Assembly: GCA_005223375.1 (NCBI GenBank)
Contig: RXOD01004090.1
Location: 1 to 29,193, forward strand
DNA: 29,193 nucleotides
Source: Amoebophrya sp. AT5.2
Taxonomy: Eukaryota; Sar; Dinophyceae; Syndiniales; Amoebophryaceae
Reading direction: 5' to 3'
The position numbers were made by a program, and so were the translations under genes. Positions 1 to 7,991 of this stretch are shown piece by piece; the first letter of the stretch is position 1; every line of letters starts with the position of its first letter. Under the pieces are notes generated by a model. It worked only from the letters and a program-made list of their open reading frames with translations, did no database searches and was not told the origin of the DNA.

Positions 1-656
1 CCGCGATCATGAAAATTGAACCATCATATATAGTCTGGTTAATAAAAGGGCTGCGAGCAGTCCTCTCAGCAAGGGGGCCAACCTAGGTGTTCACGGCCAT
101 CGCACTTGCAGCACCCAATACAGACCGGGCCAAGGAACGAATTTACCCGACCGTAGACTAGACCTGAGCCGTGCACCCCTGAATGCAAGCATAGCACACT
201 TTAGTCAGGGCGCTACCTATGAGTCTGAGCCAGAGCACCATGACCCCCTCTAGTATAGTATCAATGTCAGCCTCAGCCCCGATGCCTGCATTCGTCTCCT
301 AGTTTCTTGCGATCGCCTGAAAGACAAAAACACGAGGACCGACAACAATTTTATGAGGGATATCGCGGATATATATGACGACTATGCGGCTTGGCTGCTA
401 AGCCGCGCCATGTTGAACAGTTAAGGTGCTCACTTTGCTTCTACTTTTTAGACCGAGGCGCTACGACGCATCAGACGATTTGGGACGAGTGAGAGTGTCA
501 TGAGCCAGATGATAGGCTAGAACTTTAATGATCTAATAGTCCCGCTTTACGGGTGGGAGGGATATCGCGGATATCGCGGATATTAATTTAATGCAAAAGC
601 TTCACTAGAGGAAGGATTGCTTCGTTAGTTCGTTTGTCCATCACGGGTGACTCTTT
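1..656. other. Non-coding left flank
   Basis: No convincing coding frame, tRNA or rRNA is visible here. The stretch is AT-richer than the coding regions. It carries a duplicated near-palindromic motif built from GATATCGCGGATAT at 355-372 and 557-584, listed separately. It lies downstream of the 657-1268 gene, so it may be that gene's 3' region or a boundary of the gene array. Confidence 0.5.
355..584. repeat. Two copies of GAGGGATATCGCGGATAT, 202 bp apart
   Basis: The 18-mer GAGGGATATCGCGGATAT occurs at 355-372 and again at 557-574. In the second copy the CGCGGATAT part is repeated once more, to about 583. The core ATATC-GCG-GATAT is nearly its own reverse complement, so each copy could form a short hairpin. 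The 202-bp spacing could mark the ends of a small inserted element or a duplicated protein-binding site; the sequence alone does not decide. Confidence 0.6.
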
Positions 657-1268
657 CTAAGCCGGCTCGTCGTCAAATCTTGTCTCCGTGCTTTCGTCTT
701 CCGGTGCCAAGACTTCGAAGTCGAGGTTGGCCAACTTTTCTCTCAAAAAACTTTCAGGTCGTTCATGCGCTGCTGCCGCGGCTTGCTCGCCTGCCCCAGA
801 AGCGTCCGAGCGTGTGTGGCAGTTTCCGTCGGGGAAGAAAGTAGCCGAGCCCGTTCCTGTCGCGCTTTCTGCTGGGCGGAGTACCGTCACGTCCGGCACG
901 TGATTTTCTCCCAGCGTTGGCTCGCGGGGTCTCGTGTTCTCTGTCGGCGCGTTGGTCCTCATCCTTTTTAAGCAGCGAGGCGTCACCACCCCTTCTACCG
1001 AATAAAGAGGGAAAAAAAGCACTCGGAGGTATGCGTGCATAAGAACCCATGCGCGCACCTCCGCTCTGTTGGCTCCCGCAAGATCTCTAGCTACGTTTTG
1101 CAGCCATTCGCTGCAGTCGCTGAGCTTCAGCTCCGACAACTCCCTCGTCAACCACTTCGAGTTGGTGCCACCGCTGAGTTCCGCCATCAGAATTGCAATA
1201 GTTTTGTGGAAAGCTCTGACTGAATGGACAGCGATGCTATCTTTATTCACGAAGGAAGGCCAGACCAT
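657..1268 (-). CDS. Hypothetical protein, 203 aa
   Basis: I do not recognise a family. The ATG at 1268 is the first in frame; a second ATG at 1187 (MAELSGGTNSKW) is an equally plausible start. From about residue 36 to 90 the sequence is predicted helical with regular Leu spacing (WLTRELSELKLSDC, RAEVRAWVLMHAYLRVLFF). The C-terminal half is polar, Ala/Glu/Arg-rich and probably disordered, with a short Ala run (EQAAAAAHER) and an acidic end. The helical part is not long or hydrophobic enough to be a confident membrane span. An AG lies just before the upstream ATG. It is the last gene of the minus-strand array in this window. The open frame, helical block and high GC favour a real gene, though an upstream exon cannot be excluded. 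Confidence 0.5.
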   Translation of the reverse strand: MVWPSFVNKDSIAVHSVRAFHKTIAILMAELSGGTNSKWLTRELSELKLSDCSEWLQNVARDLAGANRAEVRAWVLMHAYLRVLFFPLYSVEGVVTPRCLKRMRTNAPTENTRPREPTLGENHVPDVTVLRPAESATGTGSATFFPDGNCHTRSDASGAGEQAAAAAHERPESFLREKLANLDFEVLAPEDESTETRFDDEPA

Positions 1269-1380
1269 CACTAGGTAGCGCGGGAAATGAAACCGGGCAA
1301 CGGAAGGCGAAGGTATGGAAAACTACTAGCCCAGATACAAAGCGAAGCCAGACCTGGCCTCCCAGCAAGATAGATAGTCA

Positions 1381-1434
1381 CATGCATCACGTGCATGACA
1401 CTAGCACCCAATCGTCAATGATCTAAAAAAGATC
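1381..1434. repeat. Two small inverted repeats in a spacer
   Basis: In the 298-bp spacer between the 657-1268 gene and the kinase gene, CATGCA at 1381-1386 pairs with TGCATG at 1392-1397 around a 5-nt loop. A second small inverted repeat, GATCT and AGATC around an A-rich loop, lies at about 1420-1434. These may act in 3'-end formation of the kinase mRNA or in the promoter/acceptor region of the next gene. Both are short enough to occur by chance. Confidence 0.3.
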
Positions 1435-1566
1435 GCCCGTGCCCCGATTACTAACGCGGACATCCATGCCTGGGCCTGCGAAGATCGTTGATTTGTAATA
1501 AATGGGCGAGGCTTCGTCCTCGTCGGTCACGATTTGATGTCCATCAAGCTGTCAGCACGCTTGTCC

Positions 1567-4500
1567 CTAAGCATACATGTCAGCGTCAGCCTCAGATTTT
1601 GGTGGATTCTGCGCCGGCTCCGGCTCCTCTGGTGTATCTGTATGTCTGCTTCCACTAGTGCTGCCTCCGAGCGCGACAGTGTCCGCAGAATCAGCTGTGC
1701 GCACATTGCCCCGCGTCGAAGAGGGCATGCGACGAGTCGGCGCTGGGCCGTCTCTCGATGTGCGTTTCCGGCGCGCATGCCAGCCGAGGAACCCGCGGGG
1801 CGACCTAGAAAACTTTTTTTCTGGCGGGGTAGCTCTGCGTCTCGGAACCACTAGCGGACGACGGCGCTTTCGTTTTGGTTTTTCGACTTTCGCAGGGGCC
1901 ACGTCGCTGTCTCTACCATTTCCCCTCTCGCTGGGCTCTGGAAAAGCAAGATCCTCCTCCTCATCAGGGCTGCCTTGATCTACGTCGTCATGCTCTGGTA
2001 AATCAGAACCAGTATCAACTCGAGTACCGGGACCGGCTGTCGGTGGATTTCGAGGCGGGCATTTACTACCGTCATCGCCTCCATGATCACTAGTTGTCTC
2101 ACCTCCCACTGATGGCATGCGAGCCTTGGTATCGGTATCAGGAACAGGGCCAAATGAAGATGGCTCAGCCGTGACAGAACGCGACGTGCTCTTTTTGTCG
2201 TCCATATCAAAGCCAGCACTTCCTTCACCAACACTATTCTGGCGATTTAGTGCGAAAAAAAGAACGCCGACGCCGATCAACGTAGCTGCAGCAAGCACGA
2301 TTATCAACAGAACCGTCCATGTGTTGACCGGTGAACCAGCGCCAGGACGACCGCGGCTCTGCACCTGCTCCCGATTGAGGAAGGGATAAGTAGTGCTGTC
2401 GCTCGTGGACCACAGGTCATCCTGAGCTTCGTGGTCGTCAGCAAACCGGCAACCGTTTTCATCGGACCCTACCTGCTGAAAACCGTCTCCTGCCCCGCCC
2501 CCGCTAATCAACTGGTCGGCTTCATCCTCTGCACCATATGGCGACGCCGACTTTGTGCAGAGGGCGGCTATGGTTGCGCGTTCGTAATCCTGGTCTGACT
2601 CTGGCTCGTCCGCATCAGCTTCTAACCCGTTTTCGCGGGAAACTTGCGCGGCTCCTGACCCTGAATCATCCCCCGCAATATCTACCTGAATTCTCACGGT
2701 AGCGTCCTGGTTCTCGTGTTCTTGAACGAAACGCTTGTAGGTGTATGGACGGGACGACAACCTGCTGTTTACAGGCTTCCCAGAAGTCCTGGCGCCTGGT
2801 ACGTCTTCAAAGAGATGATCGCCACATATCGTAATGTCTTCCAGTGTTTCCTCCGTCAGAGCTGGCCGTCCGACTAAAGCTACCGGCGAGTTGTTGTCCA
2901 TTCGCAAAAAGCGCTCGCCCGCGGGTTCCGGCTCGGGTACCCACATATAACGGGGAGGAGCATTCCCTTTGTTATCTGAGTCACCAGATGCAGATGCCGG
3001 ATTAATTATAATCCTAGCCGTAGTGCTTTCATCTTCATCAGCCGATTGCAGAAGAGCAGGGGGTGACGAGACCGCGCTTGATGTGGTCGTTCCTCCCTCG
3101 AGGACGTCGAAAGAGTCGGCGTTGTCCGGCCTTTCCTTCTCCGCGGGGAAAAAAATTGCTCTGTCCCAAAACTCTAGGAGGCGAGTACAGGTCCACCTAT
3201 CGTCCGGATTACGCCGCAAACACCTCTGCAGAACTGCCACCATACGACGAAAGACTTCCTCCGCCGATACCATGGCCGCCGGCGCTGAGGCAGCCACGGG
3301 TTGCGCGCCGTCATTTTGGCGGTCCGACCTGTGTGAAGCCTCCAGATGCAGGGCTTTGAGGTGATGTTCTTCGGCGATCTTGACGCAGCGCCACCGCTTG
3401 GTCGCCAATCCTTCGAGCGCGGGGTACAGGACCTGCACCCGCGGATCCGAGATGGCAAACATGATACTCATTCTGCACCCGCCGAGTTTGCGCTCCAGCT
3501 GCTGGAACGGCGTTTGCAAGTACAGCATCAAGTATAGCACGATTCCCACCGACCACACGTCCACGCTCGGCTTCAGGTGAAAAGGGGCACACAAATTGCG
3601 CGACCTATCGACGCCAAATGCCGCACCACCAAAGCCATCGTCGGTCGCCCCGCACACGTTTGCTGGCTGAAAGATCTGCTCAGGCGCCATGAACCGCACG
3701 GTACCGCACTGCGCGTGTCGTGAAACATGCGTTTGACCGTCCTGAATTCGCCGAGCTAGGCCGAAGTCTGACAACTTGATGCGCCCACGCACAAGCAAGA
3801 AGTTTGCTGGCTTCACGTCCGAGTGCACTATCTTGTGGCGATGAATATGTTCCAATCCGCGGAGCATCTGCAGGAAGCACTCGTGGACCTCAAGAAACGT
3901 CATGCCCACTTCGCTTCTGGTCCCGAGCCGTAGACAAGAATGATCCTTGCTGCTATTCTTCGGCGGTAACACCCCGCGCCCGCCATCGTCTTCGTTGCGC
4001 ATCCGAATGTACTCAGCCATATCGCAATCGGCATACTCCAAAAGCAGCCAAACAACAAGTTGGCAGGGTACCTCGAGGCTGCGAAACATCCGAACCACGT
4101 GTCTGCTGTTTTTTAACTGGAGGGCTTCCAACAGCTTTACTTCTTCCAAAACAGCTTCCCACTGCCTATTATTTTTCGCCCGCACCATTTTCACGGCGAA
4201 CCGCTGACCTTTCATGTTATGCGCCACGTAAACCTCTCCTGAGCCACCCCTGCCAAGCATTTCTCCGAAGACGAAGCTGCCACTGCAGTCTAGCGCCGAC
4301 GTTGCCTGCATCGTTGTCGCTTTTGCGTCGTATAGACATCTCATACGATCTCCTATCGACGTCATCCCACGCTCCCTGTTGTCCGGTCCCCTCCTCTGCG
4401 CAGCGATATATGCGAGACTGCTCAACGCACTATCTACTCGAAGAACGTAACGCGTGCCTGCGCAGGATTCGGAGTCTCCGGCGCCCTTTGATTCGGTGGC

Positions 4501-4878
4501 TGTTGCCTCTGTTGGTGGCGGTGCCGGGGGAACACCCGCCGATGGCGAGTCCTGCCGCGACAGAGAATCGAGGCCTGTCGCCGTTGCTGTTCCAGCATTT
4601 TCACCTCCGTGTTCATGATCGACACCACCGACCACTGGAGCGAGTGCGTCCTCACATGCGTCTGCGCTTGCTGGCTCAGAAGCCACGCTGTTCGGGTGGT
4701 CATCTCCAGCTTCGCAAATGCGGAATGAGTCCACGTCGAATAGTTTTCCTGGTTCAGGAACAGGGACAAAATGCATCACGCTGGCCTGTTCCGATTTCAC
4801 GTCGGGTAGCGCCTGCATTGACGTCGGCGCGTCTTCTGGCAGAAGCTCCGCAGAAGCGGGGGGTGAAAGCGGTTGCAT
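1567..4878 (-). CDS. Mps1/TTK-like protein kinase with C-terminal transmembrane anchor
   Basis: An 1103-residue protein with a complete kinase domain at about 203-575. The glycine loop is GRGGSGEV (209-216), the ATP-binding Lys is in FAVK (K230), the catalytic loop is HSDVKPANF (D354), the metal-binding motif is DFG (371-373), and the activation segment ends GTVRFMAPE (to 400). HSDxKPANFL followed by GTVxxMxPE is the pattern typical of the Mps1/TTK spindle-checkpoint family, so the kinase should be active on Ser/Thr. About 40 extra residues sit between APE and the VDVWSVG helix. The N-terminal 200 residues and 580-850 are low complexity. A hydrophobic span at 854-876 (TVLLIIVLAAATLIGVGVLF) predicts a single membrane anchor, followed by an Arg/Lys-rich tail; with no signal peptide, the kinase domain would be cytosolic. 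The ATG at 4878 is the first in frame after an in-frame stop. The kinase call is near certain; the TTK subfamily is likely. Confidence 0.9.
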   Translation of the reverse strand: MQPLSPPASAELLPEDAPTSMQALPDVKSEQASVMHFVPVPEPGKLFDVDSFRICEAGDDHPNSVASEPASADACEDALAPVVGGVDHEHGGENAGTATATGLDSLSRQDSPSAGVPPAPPPTEATATESKGAGDSESCAGTRYVLRVDSALSSLAYIAAQRRGPDNRERGMTSIGDRMRCLYDAKATTMQATSALDCSGSFVFGEMLGRGGSGEVYVAHNMKGQRFAVKMVRAKNNRQWEAVLEEVKLLEALQLKNSRHVVRMFRSLEVPCQLVVWLLLEYADCDMAEYIRMRNEDDGGRGVLPPKNSSKDHSCLRLGTRSEVGMTFLEVHECFLQMLRGLEHIHRHKIVHSDVKPANFLLVRGRIKLSDFGLARRIQDGQTHVSRHAQCGTVRFMAPEQIFQPANVCGATDDGFGGAAFGVDRSRNLCAPFHLKPSVDVWSVGIVLYLMLYLQTPFQQLERKLGGCRMSIMFAISDPRVQVLYPALEGLATKRWRCVKIAEEHHLKALHLEASHRSDRQNDGAQPVAASAPAAMVSAEEVFRRMVAVLQRCLRRNPDDRWTCTRLLEFWDRAIFFPAEKERPDNADSFDVLEGGTTTSSAVSSPPALLQSADEDESTTARIIINPASASGDSDNKGNAPPRYMWVPEPEPAGERFLRMDNNSPVALVGRPALTEETLEDITICGDHLFEDVPGARTSGKPVNSRLSSRPYTYKRFVQEHENQDATVRIQVDIAGDDSGSGAAQVSRENGLEADADEPESDQDYERATIAALCTKSASPYGAEDEADQLISGGGAGDGFQQVGSDENGCRFADDHEAQDDLWSTSDSTTYPFLNREQVQSRGRPGAGSPVNTWTVLLIIVLAAATLIGVGVLFFALNRQNSVGEGSAGFDMDDKKSTSRSVTAEPSSFGPVPDTDTKARMPSVGGETTSDHGGDDGSKCPPRNPPTAGPGTRVDTGSDLPEHDDVDQGSPDEEEDLAFPEPSERGNGRDSDVAPAKVEKPKRKRRRPLVVPRRRATPPEKKFSRSPRGFLGWHARRKRTSRDGPAPTRRMPSSTRGNVRTADSADTVALGGSTSGSRHTDTPEEPEPAQNPPKSEADADMYA

Positions 4879-5002
4879 CGGGTTCGGGTGTCGATATCAT
4901 TTCTTCTCGCCCGGGTTCAGTGTCCATCGAGGTTTAGTCATCGCCTTCTGGAGCCTCCTTGTGCGAGGCGATCCATCACGATGAAGGCAGGTCGAACTAC
5001 TT

Positions 5003-5435
5003 GAAACTCGCTAGAAACTCATCAGCACGTGTACTTACGTAGAGACACACTACAACTACTCATGGTCATGACACAGAAACTCTTGTAGAAACTCATGAAA
5101 AATGCTTCAGGATCAGGCGCCCAGGTGATGAGAAACCGCATGCGCACTCGATTCGTATACACAAATGTAGCGCTGCCTTCTCAGATTTAGTGCAATGAAA
5201 GAAAGGAGAACGGGGCAGAAGCGACTAAGTAAATCTGGATCTCAAGATAAAATCCTCCCGGATCCGCCCTGACAACAAGTATAGATTGATACATTTTATT
5301 TAACCGCAGACCAGACAGGTATATTATCACGCTGCCCGTGACCACGGGCAGGCGGGCGAGGGCCGCCACTTCCGCGCTTGCGGGTCCGACGTGATCAAAA
5401 GAATAGTGCAAGGATGTGCAGGAACTCGGAAACTC
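5003..5435. repeat. Dispersed GAAACTC heptamer cluster
   Basis: The heptamer GAAACTC occurs at 5003-5009, 5014-5020, 5076-5082, 5088-5094 and 5429-5435. The first four form two pairs with 11- to 12-bp spacing, close to one helical turn; AACTCG variants lie near the last copy. Five copies in about 430 bp is more than chance would give, suggesting a decayed tandem array or a cluster of protein-binding sites upstream of the kinase gene. Confidence 0.4.
5332..5351. repeat. Perfect 9-bp inverted repeat, 2-nt spacer
   Basis: CTGCCCGTG (5332-5340) and CACGGGCAG (5343-5351) are exact reverse complements separated by AC. The GC-rich palindrome stands out in an AT-richer spacer. It could be a dimeric protein-binding site or a cruciform-forming site; a 2-nt loop is tight for an RNA hairpin. 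Confidence 0.6.
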
Positions 5436-5825
5436 GAGAACAACTCGAAGAAGATCTATACCTGAGGACTCATCACAACTCGCTGGGTAATGTCTTTGTG
5501 TTATGTGATTGTGAGTTATAAGTACTGCACTAACCGACTTGCCTCACCTTGTTGCCACCAGGTAGCATCAAATACCGAATTTGCGATCAGAACGCAGGTC
5601 GTGAATAACAGCAACATACAAGCGCACGCCACTTCCTGATGACTCACACTACACTTCGACTTCGCGGACGCGCACGCGGCGTGGTATGACATTTATCAAA
5701 CACGATTGTGGCGCCTTGGCCTTGGTGCTAACCTTGACCATGATTAACGTTAAGTGTTATAGCTTTTATTTTACACTATGTTGGAGTTGGAGCGGGAGCG
5801 CTACTTGTTCTTCATAAATTTCGAA

Positions 5826-7427
5826 TCACTCCATGAGGCTTGCGATTTCGTCTAATCCCAGTCTTTTCGCGCATTGCAGCGGCGACTCCATTGCGTCTGC
5901 GATCGTTAGATTAGGGTCAGCTCCATTCTTCAGCAGCACCGACACGATACCGGGATACTGGAGTCCCACCGCGTAGTAGAGCGCCGTGTATCCCTTTTCG
6001 TCGCGAACGTCCGCGAGAGCAGTGCCACTCCCAAAGGCAGGACCGTCAAGCAATGCGCGCAACGCCACCTCATCGTTTTCGAGTGCACGAACTATCACCT
6101 CGGGTGGCCGCGCGGCAACACGATCCGGCCGCACAGCTCTCGAAATATTATCGTTACCACCACTTTTTTCTGCTTCCTTCCCGTTCACCCCCAGTTTGTG
6201 CTGCAGCAAAAGCGTGCACTCCCGCGCGTTTCTCGATTCTCGCGCCAGGTCGAAGACGGTCTCCTTCTCCATTCGCGCCTCCAGGCTCGTCCGCATCTCC
6301 ACCGCCTCCACCGGGATTCTCCGCAGCAGTTCCGCCACGCAGGCCACACGGCCGTTCACCAGCGCCGCCTGCAGAGCCGTTCTGCCGACGCCGTCCCGGG
6401 ATTTGGTGTCCGCGTTCTGGTCCAGGGCGCTCTTCACGCCGAGGAGATCCCCCCGCGCCGCCGCTCGGATCAGTCTCTGCGACAGCGCCAGGTTGACGAA
6501 GAAGCCCCGCACCATGCCGCGGTCCGCCGGGTTGCTGAAGTGTTTTCCGCCAAGATCCGCGTCGAACACCTCCAGCAGCGGACCGATCTCACCCGTCTCC
6601 CGGAACTCCGTCGACAGCAGCCGCAGCCGCTGGATCTCCGTTTTGACCTTCGCGTCGACCCACTGCACGTCCCTCCCCAGTGTGTTCATGGCCGCGACGA
6701 CGCACTCGAAGTAGCACCACCCGCGGTCCATGTACTGCACGCCGCTCTCCACCCCGGCCGGAACCTCGTCGATGAAGATCACGCGGCTCGTGAGGAAGAT
6801 CCGCCCCATCAAGTCCCCGCTTAACGCGGTTCTGAACTTCTGCTTCTCCTCCTCGGTTCTGTCGTCCCGCCCGCTTTGGTGGTGCACCTGCGGGAGCGAG
6901 AGGTAGTCGAAGAACACCACGTCCTCCTTGTCCAGCATCACCTGCTCGCGCATGGCGTCGAGCTTTGCGCGCAGCGTCTCGACCTGAATGCCGCAGGGGT
7001 CGGGCTGGAAGCGCGCGAGCCACGGGTGCGTGACGGCGAAGGACCGACTCGCCCTCTGGAGGGACCCGAACGCGTTCGCGGGGAGGTCCTGGCACCGCGG
7101 CATGCGCTCGCCGTCGCGCAAGTTGTCCAGGAGCCAGTAGGCCTTCACCCACGCGACGCCGGGGTACTCGTCGTCGGCAGTCAGGGGGGCGGCGGGTGGT
7201 CTTTCATGATCGGCAGCGGATGACGGCGGGTCCTTTTCGCTCTCCGCCCCCGGCGCTTGCGCGGCGATGCGTGCCTGAGCTGCGGGCGTACTAGCCGGCG
7301 TAGAAGATGACGCGCTCGCGCCTGCAACTTTGGTCTTCGCCTTCGGTGGAACGGGCGATGCGGAGGATCTGTGGCTCACTGCGGCTGCCTTGCTGAGGAG
7401 CCCTCCAGCTGCGTTCTTCGGCGCCAT
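5826..7427 (-). CDS. Ankyrin-repeat protein with TIR-like N-terminal domain
   Basis: A 533-residue protein starting at the ATG at 7427. Residues 1-85 are Ala/Ser/Pro-rich and probably disordered. The middle domain (about 90-300) has VVFFDYLSLPQ (170-180), a predicted strand RVIFIDEVPAG (215-225), and YMDRGWCYFECVVAAM (232-247). This set of a strand ending in D, then SLPQ, then DRGWCxFE occurs in TIR-like or HET-like domains common in protists and algae; the assignment is from memory of that pattern. Ankyrin repeats follow in two blocks, about 317-370 and 447-531. The clearest is KGYTALYYAVGLQYPGIVSV then LLKNGADPN. The two blocks are separated by a region of weaker repeats. No membrane span or signal peptide is seen, so it is probably a cytosolic binding or scaffold protein. 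Whether the TIR-like domain is enzymatic is unknown. Confidence 0.85.
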   Translation of the reverse strand: MAPKNAAGGLLSKAAAVSHRSSASPVPPKAKTKVAGASASSSTPASTPAAQARIAAQAPGAESEKDPPSSAADHERPPAAPLTADDEYPGVAWVKAYWLLDNLRDGERMPRCQDLPANAFGSLQRASRSFAVTHPWLARFQPDPCGIQVETLRAKLDAMREQVMLDKEDVVFFDYLSLPQVHHQSGRDDRTEEEKQKFRTALSGDLMGRIFLTSRVIFIDEVPAGVESGVQYMDRGWCYFECVVAAMNTLGRDVQWVDAKVKTEIQRLRLLSTEFRETGEIGPLLEVFDADLGGKHFSNPADRGMVRGFFVNLALSQRLIRAAARGDLLGVKSALDQNADTKSRDGVGRTALQAALVNGRVACVAELLRRIPVEAVEMRTSLEARMEKETVFDLARESRNARECTLLLQHKLGVNGKEAEKSGGNDNISRAVRPDRVAARPPEVIVRALENDEVALRALLDGPAFGSGTALADVRDEKGYTALYYAVGLQYPGIVSVLLKNGADPNLTIADAMESPLQCAKRLGLDEIASLME

Positions 7428-7991
7428 GATGCTGCTTCTTCATTGATCACGCGCGATCTTACCAATCGTTTTTTCGTAGCACGAGAGGATGTTGATCTTT
7501 GGATGAGGACGTGCTGATCGCATCTTCGCCACGGCGCTGATATTTGACGGTGTCACGAAAAGATCACACATTTCAGAGAGCAAAAGATTCCCGTGAGATG
7601 AGAGCGCGAGGAAGCTGCACAGCTACATTTTTCAAAAAATTTTACTTGGAGTACCAAGGCAACCTCAACACAACACGTATGCAAACGCAATAAAGAGCAT
7701 AGCTTGATTACGTGTTTCGGATTCCGTGTGCCCGTTTCCAGGTGCATGGTGTGCAGTTGCAGAATAGGTGTCCAGTGTACTTCTAGTAAAGTACTTTTTG
7801 TTTGCAAGGAAGAATTTAATTCGTCTCAACAACGTGCCTTGTTCGTTTGTACTTTTCTTTGCCATTTTTTCCTGCTTCGTCTCATTTTTACCGTCTACTG
7901 TACGTTGGGCCACCTCCAGGTCAACGAAGTGCAAGCGCTGCCTTCACTGCGCCGCGTCCCTTTTTAGACAACCCTTGCGCTCCCGAAGGAG
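7428..7991. other. Spacer upstream of ankyrin gene
   Basis: This 564-bp AT-rich spacer lies between the 3' end of the 1466-residue gene and the ankyrin start. Two short minus-strand frames (7553-7807 and 7665-7934) have no domain features and overlap each other, so I treat them as chance. The palindrome AAGTACTT occurs near 7789. A TGAAGAAGCAG run ends 4 nt before the ankyrin ATG and could be a weak splice acceptor. Confidence 0.4.

Larger units (their letters stand above)
4879..5825. other. Spacer between kinase and ankyrin genes
   Basis: This 947-bp spacer has no supported gene. A 74-codon minus-strand frame (5187-5411) has no recognisable features. The stretch holds a cluster of GAAACTC heptamers and a perfect 9-bp inverted repeat, listed separately. 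It should contain the 3' end of the ankyrin gene and the 5' leader of the kinase gene. Several out-of-frame ATGs occur just upstream of the kinase start (for example MDTEPGREE), so the leader may carry upstream open frames. Confidence 0.5.

Noticed and set aside
3804..4937. Plus-strand open frame of 377 codons
   Set aside because: It lies opposite the kinase domain, which has all catalytic motifs; the plus frame has no features and is a shadow of GC-rich coding sequence.
5187..5411. Minus-strand 74-codon frame
   Set aside because: No motif, interrupted by the GC palindrome, and composition like the spacer.
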